A stretch of 64,000 nucleotides of DNA from Marinilactibacillus kalidii (GCF_017599325.1 NZ_JAGFVM010000052.1:1-64000); one strand, 5' to 3'; counted from the first letter of the stretch, positions 53,703 through 62,672 are shown. Notes: generated by a model from the letters alone, not told the origin. A program made the numbers and translations.

Positions 53703-55319
53703 ATGTCATTACTAGAATTTGATGCGGGGGTATTTCATTATCCTTCAAGAAGGGAACTGGTTTACGGGAAAAAAGGCATGGTGGCTAGTTCACACCCTTT
53801 GGCATCTCAAGCAGGTTTGGATATTTTGAAAAAAGGTGGAAATGCCATTGATGCTGCAATCGCAGCAGCTGCGGCTATAACGATAGTGGAACCAGGGTCG
53901 AATGGTATCGGGGGAGATAGCTTTTCAATCTTGTGGAAAGACGGGGAGATTCACGGACTAAATGCGAGCGGACATTCTCCAAAAAACATGACTAGAGAAG
54001 CGGTCATGGAAAAAGGAGAGAAAATTGAAACGCACGGTATAGATCCTATCACCGTTCCAGGTGTACCGGCTGGTTGGGTAACGTTAAACCAAGCACATGG
54101 TAAATTATCATTAGAAGAAGTGCTTGAACCTGCTGCAAAAATTGCAGAAGAAGGATTTCCAGTGTCCAATACTGTTTCCAATGCATGGAAAAGAACATTC
54201 AAGATTCTTGACAAGAAAAGAAAAGATTTTCCAGAATTAGAAACGTGGTTTGATGTTTTTGCGCCAAACGGCCGTCCATTGGAACCAGGCGAAATATGGT
54301 CTTCTAAAGGACATGCAAGAACACTTAGGTTAATCGCAAAAACAAAGGGTGAAGCCTTTTATAATGGAGAAATCGCAGAAGAAATTGATCAACTATCTAA
54401 AAAATACAATGGCTTTATTCGTAAAGAAGACTTGAAAGACTACCAACCTGAATGGATTACACCTATATCAACAACTTATAAAGGGTATGATATTTGGGAA
54501 ATGCCACCAAATGGCCAAGGAATCATCGCATTAATGGCACTTTCGATTCTAGAGAACATCGAGCTCAAAGGCAAAGATGATCCTGAAACGATTCATAAAC
54601 AAATTGAAGCCATTAAATTAGCTTTCAGTGATGGACAAGCTACGATTTCTGATTTGAAGCATATGGAAGAAACAGTCGATCGACTACTCTCTAAGCCTTA
54701 TGCCAATTCCAGAGCACAGCTTGTATCCCAAGAAGCAAAGGCTGCCAAGCCAGGGTTGAAGGACTATTCGGGAACCATTTATTTGGCAGCAGCAGATGAA
54801 GAAGGAAATATGATTTCTTATATTCAGAGTAATTATATGGGATTTGGATCTGGTGTAGTTGTGCCTGAGTATGGGGTGAGCCTTCAAAACAGGGCTTGTG
54901 GATTTACAATGGAAGAAGAGCATCCTAATGTAATTGGTCCAGAAAAAAAACCGTTTCACACTATTATTCCTGGATTTATTTCAAAAGATGAACAAGCCGT
55001 TGGACCTTTTGGTATTATGGGTGGTCAAATGCAGCCTCAAGCGCATTTGCAGGTAATTAGTTCCATGGTTGATTTCCATCTCAATCCTCAAGATGCTTTG
55101 GATGCGCCTAGATGGCATTGGGATGAAGGAAACAAAATCTCGATTGAGTCTGTGATGCCGTTAAACATCGTTGAAGATTTGATTAGAAGAGGACATGAAG
55201 TGACCATTGTTCCAGGAAAAGGACTATTTGGTAGAGGACAAATCATATTAAGAGATGAAATGGGTGTCCTTGTGGGTGCAACCGAACCTAGAGCCGATGG
55301 TCACATTTCAACATGGTAG
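53703..55319 (+). CDS. Cytoplasmic gamma-glutamyltransferase-like Ntn-hydrolase (YwrD-like)
   Basis: 538 residues. The large-subunit region has GGNAIDAAIAAAAAITIVEPGSNGIGGDSF and the small-subunit start is the nucleophile T358 in DYSGTIYLAA, where autocleavage is expected. GFGSGVVVPEYGVSLQNR and GPFGIMGGQMQPQAHLQV follow. There is no signal peptide, so unlike secreted GGT it should work in the cytoplasm, as Bacillus YwrD. The substrate may be glutathione or its conjugates. SD AGGGGAG; it lies directly after gloA with a terminator between. Confidence 0.88.
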   Translation: MSLLEFDAGVFHYPSRRELVYGKKGMVASSHPLASQAGLDILKKGGNAIDAAIAAAAAITIVEPGSNGIGGDSFSILWKDGEIHGLNASGHSPKNMTREAVMEKGEKIETHGIDPITVPGVPAGWVTLNQAHGKLSLEEVLEPAAKIAEEGFPVSNTVSNAWKRTFKILDKKRKDFPELETWFDVFAPNGRPLEPGEIWSSKGHARTLRLIAKTKGEAFYNGEIAEEIDQLSKKYNGFIRKEDLKDYQPEWITPISTTYKGYDIWEMPPNGQGIIALMALSILENIELKGKDDPETIHKQIEAIKLAFSDGQATISDLKHMEETVDRLLSKPYANSRAQLVSQEAKAAKPGLKDYSGTIYLAAADEEGNMISYIQSNYMGFGSGVVVPEYGVSLQNRACGFTMEEEHPNVIGPEKKPFHTIIPGFISKDEQAVGPFGIMGGQMQPQAHLQVISSMVDFHLNPQDALDAPRWHWDEGNKISIESVMPLNIVEDLIRRGHEVTIVPGKGLFGRGQIILRDEMGVLVGATEPRADGHISTW

Positions 55320-55421
55320 CATCTAAGAAATAAACAGTAGACAGATATTTTAAATGAAACAGAACCATGATATAATTAAGAAAGCACTTTCATGATCTGT
55401 TCGATTTTTAGGAGGGTTAAT

Positions 55422-56330
55422 ATGAGTATACTGACATTCGATATAGGTGGAACCTCTGTTAAGTATGCTGTTTGGGATGAGGATCGCTTAAAAGAAAAAG
55501 GTAGCTTTTCGACCCCAGAGCGTTGGGAAATGTTGAAAGCAGCATTGCTTAAAGTGAAAAAAAAGGTAGAGAAGCATTTTTCTCTGCAAGGCGTTGCTTT
55601 TTCAGCACCTGGTGCAATCAATCAGATGGATAGACAAATTGAAGGTGTGAGCGAAGTACCTTATATTCATTTTTTTCCAATATATGATGAGCTAGAGCAA
55701 GTTTTTGAATTACCAGTATCGTTTGAAAATGATGCTAATTGTGCAGGACTTGCAGAAATTTGGCGCGGTGCTGCTGTTGATAAAAGTAGTGTGCTTTTTG
55801 TGGTTTTGGGTACTGGAATAGGCGGAGCTATTATTGTTGATGGAGAAATTCAACATGGCCATCATCTATTAGGCGGCGAGTTTGGCTTTATGTTATTAGA
55901 TGGTGAACGCACATTCAGTGAATTAGGAACAGCCGTTGCTATGGCTAGAAGATACGCCAAACGTATGAATATACCGACTAATAAAGTCAGTGGCGAAGAA
56001 GTTTTTCAATTAGCTGAACAAGGAGACGCGGTAGCTAAGGAAGAAGTGAAAACATTTTTCCATTATTTAGTGAGAGGGCTATACAATTTAGCCTATTCAT
56101 TCGATCCTGAAGTGTTGCTTCTAGGTGGAGGTGTATCCAATAAACCTGATTTGATTGAAAAAATCAACGAGGAAATGGATGATTTATTTGGCAGATTAAG
56201 AGTGCCACCTTATAGACCTAAAGTAGAATTGTGTCAGTTTAAGAATGATGCTAATTTGATTGGTGCGGTTTATCATTTTCTCCACACGCATGAAAATATG
56301 GACAAAGTAGTCAATAGAGTACCAGAATAG
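55422..56330 (+). CDS. ROK-family sugar kinase
   Basis: 302 residues from ATG 55422, preceded by AGGAGG (6 bases). The phosphate-binding loop DIGGTSVKYAVWD and ENDANCAGLAE (catalytic Asp region) are followed by VVLGTGIGGAIIVDG. The usual zinc-binding CxCGxxGCxE motif is missing; FGFM stands in its place after LGGE. This matches the Lactobacillales ROK group annotated as beta-glucoside kinase or N-acylmannosamine kinase. The sugar is unknown. It may be co-transcribed with the SGNH hydrolase 52 bases on. Confidence 0.85.
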   Translation: MSILTFDIGGTSVKYAVWDEDRLKEKGSFSTPERWEMLKAALLKVKKKVEKHFSLQGVAFSAPGAINQMDRQIEGVSEVPYIHFFPIYDELEQVFELPVSFENDANCAGLAEIWRGAAVDKSSVLFVVLGTGIGGAIIVDGEIQHGHHLLGGEFGFMLLDGERTFSELGTAVAMARRYAKRMNIPTNKVSGEEVFQLAEQGDAVAKEEVKTFFHYLVRGLYNLAYSFDPEVLLLGGGVSNKPDLIEKINEEMDDLFGRLRVPPYRPKVELCQFKNDANLIGAVYHFLHTHENMDKVVNRVPE

Positions 56331-56382
56331 ATTTCAGTAGTTAAAAGTTTGTGCTTAAATTCAAATAGGAATCGAGGACGAA

Positions 56383-57021
56383 ATGGTGAAAATCAAACAA
56401 CACGACAAAATCTTGTTTATTGGTGATAGTATTACAGATGTAGATAGAGACCGCTCAAATCCAAACGATCTTGGAAAAGGCTATCCATTAATGATAGCAG
56501 CAGAATTACAAGCGGGTATACCTGAAGAACAATTGACTTTTTACAATAGAGGTATCAGTGGTGATAAGGTAATCGATTTAAAAAAACGTTGGGAAGAAGA
56601 TTGTCTGAATTTGAATCCAGATGTGGTCTCTATTTTAGTTGGAATCAATGATTCATCTCATCAGTTAAATATTGATCAGAGAATGAACAGGGACGCAATC
56701 GATCAGTTTGAAGAAGACTATCGGTCATTATTGAAGTCCCTTAGCCAGAGAACGGATGCAAAAGTTGTATTGATGGAGCCGTTCGTACTGCCACATCCAA
56801 AAGAGAGAATGGAACTTAGAGAAGACCTAGATCACCGTATTCAAATCGTCAGAAAAATGGCGCGTGAATATCAAACAGACTTAATCCCATTGGATGGTCT
56901 ATTTAACGCACAAGGTGTTAAATATGGTTATCCTTATTTCACAGGAGATGATGGCATACATCCGACAGTTGCCGGCCACGGTTTGATCAAGGAAGCATGG
57001 CTCAATCAATTAGAATTTTAA
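56383..57021 (+). CDS. SGNH/GDSL-family hydrolase
   Basis: 212 residues with the four SGNH blocks: GDSIT (catalytic Ser16), NRGISGDKV (block II Gly), GINDSSH (block III Asn) and DDGIHPTVAGH (block V Asp-X-X-His). No signal peptide, so it is a cytoplasmic esterase, likely for deacetylating sugars; the neighbouring ROK kinase supports a role in carbohydrate use. SD GAGGACG. Confidence 0.9.
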   Translation: MVKIKQHDKILFIGDSITDVDRDRSNPNDLGKGYPLMIAAELQAGIPEEQLTFYNRGISGDKVIDLKKRWEEDCLNLNPDVVSILVGINDSSHQLNIDQRMNRDAIDQFEEDYRSLLKSLSQRTDAKVVLMEPFVLPHPKERMELREDLDHRIQIVRKMAREYQTDLIPLDGLFNAQGVKYGYPYFTGDDGIHPTVAGHGLIKEAWLNQLEF

Positions 57022-57027
57022 TAAAGA

Positions 57028-57056
57028 TTGTATTACAGAAATGAATATGCTATAGT
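57028..57056 (+). promoter_or_regulatory. Promoter of candidate small RNA
   Basis: TTGTAT (57028-57033), 17 bases and an extended -10 TGcTATAGT (57051-57056), not followed by a translated gene. Confidence 0.7.
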
Positions 57057-57062
57057 TAGCTC

Positions 57063-57240
57063 ATGCGATGAGTCGATAAGTTCACTTTATGTGGACTATC
57101 AAGCACGATACAGGTGCATTGCACACAACAGGAAGTTGGTATCGGAAGTCCCTGGTGCTGTGAACACAATACTTCACTTTAGCTTTGCTAAAGTTGCTGA
57201 AGAAGAGATAAGGTTAATCCCTTATCTCTTCTTTTTTTTG
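57063..57240 (+). ncRNA. Candidate structured small RNA of unknown class (about 178 nt)
   Basis: The interval between a promoter and a strong terminator contains nested helices: GTTCAC (57080-57085) with GTGAAC (57160-57165), GGACT (57093-57097) with AGTCC (57147-57151), CGATAC (57106-57111) with GTATCG (57139-57144) and an apical GTGC/GCAC. They form one rod with internal loops. A separate perfect 8-bp hairpin follows (57176-57183 with 57187-57194), then the terminator. Translation is unlikely: the only frame has no ribosome site. I could not match it to 6S, SRP, tmRNA, RNase P or a riboswitch; a 6S-like rod is not excluded. Confidence 0.65.
57202..57239 (+). terminator. Terminator of candidate small RNA
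   Basis: A perfect 12-bp stem GAAGAGATAAGG / CCTTATCTCTTC with six-base loop and T8. Confidence 0.95.
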
Positions 57241-57388
57241 TCTTTTTTTCAATCTATAACATTTGTTATTCAAGAATGTTGATTTTAAAGCAAAATTAAT
57301 GTTTTTCACATGACAATTTGTTAATAAAATGATAAAATGTTTTAGGAATTATCAGTTGTATGGATTGAAAAAGGAGTATGATTATCCG

Positions 57389-57817
57389 ATGCCGAATATT
57401 GAAACGAAAAGTCATGACATAAAACCTGGTAAAGAACAGGATGTCATTATCAAAGTTGGGAACTTTCGACTTTATTTCCAAAACTATTATAATATTATAT
57501 CTTTAGCCAATGACTTATTAACCGGTGGGCTCTATTTATCTGGAAGTTTAGTTCAGGCATTTACTAATTTGGAAAGAATTGGCATGTATCTTTATATTTT
57601 TGCTAGTTTTTTCTTATTAATGAGACCAGTCATACGTATCGTACACCATGTATTTTTGTATAGGGAGAATGAATATCGTGAACAAGTGCTTGGTGAGAGT
57701 CCAGAAGAGTACGGTCATGATACAGGAACAGATAATAAAGCAGCGAATGAGATTAAAGTAGAAAGTAATGAAGAAGCTGAAGAAGATGATGAGGATTCAG
57801 AAGAAAAGGAAGCTTGA
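57389..57817 (+). CDS. YrhK-domain membrane protein
   Basis: A 142-residue protein with a central YrhK domain (KVGNFRLYFQNYYNIISLANDLLTGGLYLSGSLV) forming two membrane helices (about 30-85), then an acidic, D/E-rich cytoplasmic tail. Start ATG 57389 gives MPNIETKSHDIKPGKE; AAGGAG lies 12 bases before it, somewhat long. Function unknown; YrhK proteins occur in halotolerant and alkaliphilic Firmicutes. The acidic tail is low complexity. Confidence 0.75.
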   Translation: MPNIETKSHDIKPGKEQDVIIKVGNFRLYFQNYYNIISLANDLLTGGLYLSGSLVQAFTNLERIGMYLYIFASFFLLMRPVIRIVHHVFLYRENEYREQVLGESPEEYGHDTGTDNKAANEIKVESNEEAEEDDEDSEEKEA

Positions 57818-57821
57818 AATA

Positions 57822-57895
57822 AAAAAGATAGGCGAGTCGTACTACGAAGGTTAATCGCTTCATAGTGTGACACGTCTATCTTTTATTTTAGGATC
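57822..57895. terminator. Bidirectional terminator between yrhK and spx
   Basis: AAAAGATAG... pairs with ...CTATCTTTT over a long imperfect arm, T and A tracts at both ends. Confidence 0.85.
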
Positions 57896-57902
57896 TGATT
57901 TA

Positions 57903-58322
57903 TTAAGCTATTTCTACTGACTCTTCATCAGCTAATTTACGGTGGATTTCTGCAAGTTCAAGTTCACGAACTTTTCTAGGTAAGAAGCAACGGATTTCTT
58001 CTTCATTATATCCGATTTGTAAACGACGATCATCCATAATAATTGGACGTCTGATTAAGCTCGGTTGCGTCTTGAATAATTCTAGCAACTCATTCATTGA
58101 TAAGTCTTCAATATCAACATCGAGTGCTTGGTAGGCTTGAGAGCGGTATGAAATGATTTCTTCCGTACCTTCTTCAGTAAGGCTTAAGATGTTTTTAACT
58201 TCTTCTGTAGTTAAAGGTTCATGGAAAATATTTTTTTCTTCAAACTCGAGATTCTGTTCTTCTAACCAAGCTTTCGCTTTTCGACAAGATGTGCAACTTG
58301 GTGATACGTATAATTTTATCAT
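57903..58322 (-). CDS. spx: Spx-family redox regulator (ArsC-like)
   Basis: 140 residues from ATG 58322 (SD AAGGGGC); an upstream ATG at 58358 is not supported. The ArsC-fold starts [20 protein letters not shown] with the redox switch C10-X-X-C13. The RNA-polymerase alpha-CTD binding residues lie in [28 protein letters not shown]. Spx binds RNA polymerase under disulphide stress and turns on trxB and other thiol genes. The glutathione and thioredoxin genes in this window are potential targets (inference). Slightly longer than Bacillus Spx (131). Confidence 0.95.
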   Translation of the reverse strand: MIKLYVSPSCTSCRKAKAWLEEQNLEFEEKNIFHEPLTTEEVKNILSLTEEGTEEIISYRSQAYQALDVDIEDLSMNELLELFKTQPSLIRRPIIMDDRRLQIGYNEEEIRCFLPRKVRELELAEIHRKLADEESVEIA

Positions 58323-58628
58323 TTTAATGTGCCCCTTTTCAAAAGTGTGCTTAATCATTTATGTAAAATGATTGACGATTAGGTTTAAGTTTAATTTGTG
58401 AACAATTTGTTACAAGACCTATTTTAGGCTGAATATGATCAGAAATCAATAGTTTTTGACAAAATTTCGTCACAAATGACTAACTTAATAAAAGAAATCT
58501 TTTTGTCATATTTTTGTCACAATAAAAAAGTTCGTAGATAATCTAAAATGTAGTTTATAATATTCGTATATTTTACAATTTACTTATACAATGTTTATGG
58601 AAAGAAAATAACCTTAAGGAGCGTAATA
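58323..58628. promoter_or_regulatory. spx/aldo-keto reductase control region with 11-bp-period direct repeats
   Basis: This 306-base region has no gene. It carries direct repeats on one DNA turn: TGTGAA-N5-TGTTAC (58397-58413) and TGTCAT-N5-TGTCAC (58504-58520), plus TTGACA at 58456. A likely promoter for the aldo/keto reductase is TTGTCA (58514-58519), 17 bases, GATAAT (58537-58542), so the second repeat overlaps its -35. The repeats resemble PhoP- or WalR-type boxes (TTHACA- or TGTWAH-like, 5-base spacing), but the match is imperfect. Confidence 0.45.
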
Positions 58629-59540
58629 ATGAAAACGATTAAATTAGGGAAAAGTCAATTAGATGTTTCAGAAATTGCATTAGGCTGTATGCGTATGAAT
58701 GCTTTGGATGTTAAAGAGGCTACCGCTGTTTTAGAAGCTGCAAATGAGAGCGGAATCAACTTTTATGACCATGCAGATATATATGGTAGTGGTGATTCCG
58801 AAGAACGCTTTGCTGCTGCGCTAAAGCAGAGCTCTTTAAACAGAGAAGATTTTCTCATTCAATCTAAAGCAGGTATTCGTTATGGAAAGTATGACTTTTC
58901 AAAAGAACATTTAACGGCTTCGGTCGAAGGTATCTTGAAAAGACTAGAAACAGATTATTTAGATGTACTACTTTTACACAGACCAGATGCTCTAGTTGAA
59001 CCAGAAGAGGTTGCAGAAGTATTCACTAGCTTACAAAAGGCTGGGAAAGTCAAACATTTTGGTGTGAGTAATCATAGTCCTTATCAAATCCAATTGTTAG
59101 AAAAATATATTGAACAAGATATTGTAGCGAATCAACTTCAGTTGAGTGTTACACATTCTGGGATGATTGATGCCGGAATCCACGTGAACACTAAAGATGC
59201 TAACTCAATCGATCATGACCGTGCAATTTTAGATTTTTGTCGATTAAATGATATTACAATTCAACCGTGGTCACCAGTTCAAGGCGAAAAGGGTGTCTTC
59301 TTAAATAATCCAGATTATTCAGAAATCAATGAAGTGCTTAGTAAAGTTGGAGAAAAACACGGGATGAATAATGAAGCAACTGCTATTGCCTGGTTATTAA
59401 GACATCCAGCCAAAATGCAGGTTATTCTCGGAACGATGAATCCAGAAAGAATCAAAACCTATGCATCGGCTTCTGGAAAAGTGATTAGTCGAGATGAGTG
59501 GTATGAAATCTACCGCGCAGCAGGCAATCTAGTACCATAA
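58629..59540 (+). CDS. Aldo/keto reductase (YdhF-like)
   Basis: A 303-residue TIM-barrel NADPH-dependent reductase. The catalytic tetrad is D47, Y52, K80 and H (near residue 117, LLLHRPD). The cofactor-binding QLQLSV and IQPWSPVQG segments match E. coli YdhF rather than the Bacillus YtbE type. Substrate likely a small aldehyde. SD AAGGAG. The upstream region carries repeated boxes that may couple it to a stress regulator. Confidence 0.88.
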   Translation: MKTIKLGKSQLDVSEIALGCMRMNALDVKEATAVLEAANESGINFYDHADIYGSGDSEERFAAALKQSSLNREDFLIQSKAGIRYGKYDFSKEHLTASVEGILKRLETDYLDVLLLHRPDALVEPEEVAEVFTSLQKAGKVKHFGVSNHSPYQIQLLEKYIEQDIVANQLQLSVTHSGMIDAGIHVNTKDANSIDHDRAILDFCRLNDITIQPWSPVQGEKGVFLNNPDYSEINEVLSKVGEKHGMNNEATAIAWLLRHPAKMQVILGTMNPERIKTYASASGKVISRDEWYEIYRAAGNLVP

Positions 59541-59666
59541 ATCATAAAATTGATTCATTTATTTAAGGAATTCTTCATGTATAATCTCTGACAAGTGCTT
59601 TTTTGAGTGCTATACTGTAAGGGTAAGAAGAGTTGATTAATTAGATTCAGCGAAAGGAGTATGCTT

Positions 59667-59975
59667 ATGTTAGTAGATGATATTAAAAAAGCGTTATTGA
59701 TTGGTGTTGGCGGAACAGCGTTAGCAGTTGAAAAGTCAATGGAGCAAATCGATCGACTTGTGGCTAAAGGCAAGCTTTCAGTAGAAGAGGGCAAAACACT
59801 TACTTCTGAATTGATTCAAAAGAAAAATCAACAAACTAATGATTCAGAAGAAAAAGAAAAATTAGAAGCTTTGCTACTTGATATGAATGTAGCGCAAAGA
59901 AAGGATATTGATGATCTTGAAGCAAAAGTTCAAGAACTCGAAAAGAAATTAGAGAATAATTCACTTGGTAAATAA
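59667..59975 (+). CDS. Phasin-like coiled-coil protein
   Basis: About 102 residues from ATG 59667, which is 7 bases after AAAGGAG (an ATG at 59661 is too close). Mixed helices: an amphipathic start (DDIKKALLIGVGGTALAVEKSMEQIDRLVAKGKLSVEEGK), then a coiled coil (DIDDLEAKVQELEKKLEN). It resembles the PhaF/phasin-related family that often precedes ubiB genes in Firmicutes. There are no polyhydroxyalkanoate genes here, so a storage-granule role is doubtful. Confidence 0.7.
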   Translation: MLVDDIKKALLIGVGGTALAVEKSMEQIDRLVAKGKLSVEEGKTLTSELIQKKNQQTNDSEEKEKLEALLLDMNVAQRKDIDDLEAKVQELEKKLENNSLGK

Positions 59976-59985
59976 TAGGAATGGT

Positions 59986-60016
59986 GCTGGTTAGTTCATT
60001 CTAACCAGCCTTTTTT
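59986..60016 (+). terminator. Terminator after phasin-like gene
   Basis: The stem GCTGGTTAG / CTAACCAGC with loop TTCATT is followed by CTTTTTT. It overlaps the leader of the ubiB-like gene, so may be leaky. Confidence 0.85.
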
Positions 60017-60031
60017 ATGGAAGGAGGTAGC

Positions 60032-61633
60032 ATGATGGTGAAATCGAACAGAGAAAGACTTAAAGAAATTGGTTCAGTGCTGGCTTCTTACGGATTTGGG
60101 CATATTTATCACACACGAATTCGATCAAAGGATCAAGAACAAGATGCTAAAAAGCTTAGACAAGCATTTGAAGAGCTTGGTCCTAGCTTTATTAAAATTG
60201 GTCAAATTATCTCTACAAGACGAGATCTCTTACCAGATAATTATATAGAAGAATTATCCAAGCTACGCGACAATGCGCCTCATTTTCCTTATACAGAGAT
60301 CGAGAGAATTTTTCAAGAAGAGTTTAATGAAACATTGGAAGATGTATTCGAATACGTGGAGAAAAAACCGCTTGCTAGTGCATCAGTAGCTCAAGTACAT
60401 AAAGCAAAACTTAGTACCGGAGAACATGTCATTATTAAAGTCCAACGTCCCGACATTGAAGAGAATCTCTTAAGAGATATCAAGCTTTTTTCTAAAATTA
60501 TCTCAATGGCACCAAATACGGTCAAAGATATGTTAGTGGATGCTGACTCTGCGTTCAGCGAGATTCTAGAATCTACAAAGATAGAACTAGATTTTCGTAA
60601 TGAGGCAAAATATTTAATAAAATTTAGAGAACTAAATAAAGACATTCAAGCAGTGACTGCACCAAAACCGTTTTTAAAGTATGCATCTAAACGGGTACTC
60701 GTTGAAGAGTATGTTGAGGGAATAAAGGGCTTAGACCCCGTTAAATTGACCACAGAAGGTTACGATAAAAAAGATATCGCAGAGAAACTGATGTACTCTT
60801 TTCTAAGTCAAGTTTTTAATGATGGTTATTTTCATGGTGACCCGCACCAAGGTAATTTAGTGATCAAAGGAAAACAAATTGTATTTTTAGATTTTGGTAT
60901 TACTGGAGAGCTATCTTCTGATGTAAGGGAAAGCCTGATCAAGCTAATCAAAGCAATCGTATTAGAAGATACAGAAGCGATGATGAATATTTTATTGCAA
61001 ATGGCGATTGTGAAGACTAAAATCAATCGATTTGCTTTAAGTGAAGATTTAGCTGATTTTTATCATATATATGCATCGAGAAGTTTCAAAAATATTGACC
61101 TAAGTTCGTTCTTTTCAGATGTCTTATATATTACAAACAAATATAAAATGATTATGCCTAGTGACTTTTTATTACTGGCAAAATCTATGACGATTCTAGA
61201 GGGCGTCATTACTGAACTTGATCCAGATATTAATGTTTTAAAAATCGCAACTGCATATATCAAAACGAATGACAGCGTATCTTTTTTTGAAACCATTACT
61301 AAAGATAAAGCTTTGGTGGGCTTATATCAATTTGGTCAAAATACCGTTTCGCTTCCTACAAAACTAACGAAATCACTTGATACGATCAATAATGGTCGAT
61401 TTAAGGTTCATCTGGATTTGGTAGATGGGGACAAAAAGTGGACGGGTTTAAATAAAATGGTCAATAGAATTGTTTTTGCAGTGATTATTGCTGCACTTAT
61501 TCTCGCATCCGCTATTATCCTCGCCGTTGCAGAAGGGACTGGGGTTTCTATCCTCGCTATTATTATCTTCTTAGGGGCTGGCATTATGGGTCTGTGGCTA
61601 TTGATTTCTATCATCCGATCCGGTACATTATGA
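60032..61633 (+). CDS. UbiB/ABC1/AarF-family atypical kinase
   Basis: About 533 residues. The family core has the KxGQ motif FIKIGQIISTRRDLLP, the A-rich loop ASASVAQVHKAKL, lysine-containing HVIIKVQRPDIE, DGYFHGDPHQGNLV (catalytic loop) and FLDFGITGEL (metal-binding Asp). Two C-terminal membrane helices end the protein. UbiB proteins support isoprenoid quinone synthesis or lipid handling through ATPase activity. Two ATGs follow AAGGAGG (60032 and 60035); an ATG at 60017 precedes that site. No menaquinone genes are nearby. Confidence 0.92.
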   Translation: MMVKSNRERLKEIGSVLASYGFGHIYHTRIRSKDQEQDAKKLRQAFEELGPSFIKIGQIISTRRDLLPDNYIEELSKLRDNAPHFPYTEIERIFQEEFNETLEDVFEYVEKKPLASASVAQVHKAKLSTGEHVIIKVQRPDIEENLLRDIKLFSKIISMAPNTVKDMLVDADSAFSEILESTKIELDFRNEAKYLIKFRELNKDIQAVTAPKPFLKYASKRVLVEEYVEGIKGLDPVKLTTEGYDKKDIAEKLMYSFLSQVFNDGYFHGDPHQGNLVIKGKQIVFLDFGITGELSSDVRESLIKLIKAIVLEDTEAMMNILLQMAIVKTKINRFALSEDLADFYHIYASRSFKNIDLSSFFSDVLYITNKYKMIMPSDFLLLAKSMTILEGVITELDPDINVLKIATAYIKTNDSVSFFETITKDKALVGLYQFGQNTVSLPTKLTKSLDTINNGRFKVHLDLVDGDKKWTGLNKMVNRIVFAVIIAALILASAIILAVAEGTGVSILAIIIFLGAGIMGLWLLISIIRSGTL

Positions 61634-61685
61634 TGAATACGTAGATTAATAAATAGATGTTAGTGATGATTATAGGAGCTTTTGG

Positions 61686-62660
61686 ATGAATACAACTCAA
61701 CGAACCATAAAAGTCGTGGTGGCAACGGTCTTGGCGGTGTGGATTGCACAGCAACTTCAGCTGGAATTCCCACTTGCTGCCGGTGTTATCGCGATTTTAA
61801 GTGTTTTGGAAACGAAACATGAATCAATAAAGGTTGCTTTGGCAAGACTTGGATCCATGGTGATTGGTTTTTTTATTGCGTCAGTCTTGTTTTATAGTAT
61901 CGGCTATTCTCTCCTTGCATTGGGGCTTTATCTTATTTGTTTTATGCCGATCACTTGCAAATTGAGAATGCAATCAGGTATTGCACCGACAACAGTCCTG
62001 GTGACACATTTTATGACAGCAGAGAGTATCGACTTGTATTGGCAAGTCAATGGTGCAAGTCTAATGTTGATTGGCGTTCTATCCGCTTTACTCATAAATA
62101 TGTGGATGCCCAAACAACAAGAAAATTTAGAAAATCGTGTCAAAGGAATTGAAAATGAAATGAGTCAAACGCTGCTCATGTTTCAAGATCAATTACTAGG
62201 AGATCAAAATTATACACAGTTATTTACACAAGTAACTCTATTAAATAAGCACATTCAAGAAATGAATCAAATAGCAATGACAGAATACGAAAATCAAGTC
62301 TTTAAAAAAACGAGCTACTATGTACGATATGCTCAGATGAGAAAAGAACAGTCGATCGTGCTTCAAAAGATTAATGAGCACTTACCGGCTATACATTTAG
62401 CAACCAGCCAAAATGAAGTGCTGGCAAATCTTTTTAAAGAAACTGCTGAACAGTTGCATGAGAAGAATACAGGATTGACCTTGCTGCAGGACATTTCGGA
62501 TCTTTATCAGGAATTTAAGGATTCTAAGTTGCCAGTAACAAGAGAAGAGTTTGAAAGTCGAGCCATATTATTTCAAGTGTTGAATGATTTTGATCGGTTT
62601 ATTAAGATAAAGAGAGAGTTTTTTCTTTTAGAAAGTCATTATAAAGAATCGAACGAATAG
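61686..62660 (+). CDS. FUSC/ArAE-type aromatic acid exporter-like protein
   Basis: 324 residues. Four or five membrane helices occupy the N-terminal half (to about residue 145), with the family segment RTIKVVVATVLAVWIAQQLQLEFPLAAGVIAILSV and the conserved RLGSMVIGFFIASVL. The C-terminal half is a cytoplasmic helical domain (DUF939/ArAE_1). Members are thought to export aromatic acids or act in membrane stress. It is 52 bases after the ubiB-like gene, possibly co-transcribed. Confidence 0.85.
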   Translation: MNTTQRTIKVVVATVLAVWIAQQLQLEFPLAAGVIAILSVLETKHESIKVALARLGSMVIGFFIASVLFYSIGYSLLALGLYLICFMPITCKLRMQSGIAPTTVLVTHFMTAESIDLYWQVNGASLMLIGVLSALLINMWMPKQQENLENRVKGIENEMSQTLLMFQDQLLGDQNYTQLFTQVTLLNKHIQEMNQIAMTEYENQVFKKTSYYVRYAQMRKEQSIVLQKINEHLPAIHLATSQNEVLANLFKETAEQLHEKNTGLTLLQDISDLYQEFKDSKLPVTREEFESRAILFQVLNDFDRFIKIKREFFLLESHYKESNE

Positions 62661-62672
62661 GGAGTATTATAA

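Noticed and set aside
57028-57282. 84-codon reading frame starting with TTG
   Set aside because: No ribosome site, overlaps a promoter, nested RNA helices and a terminator with T8; best explained as noncoding.
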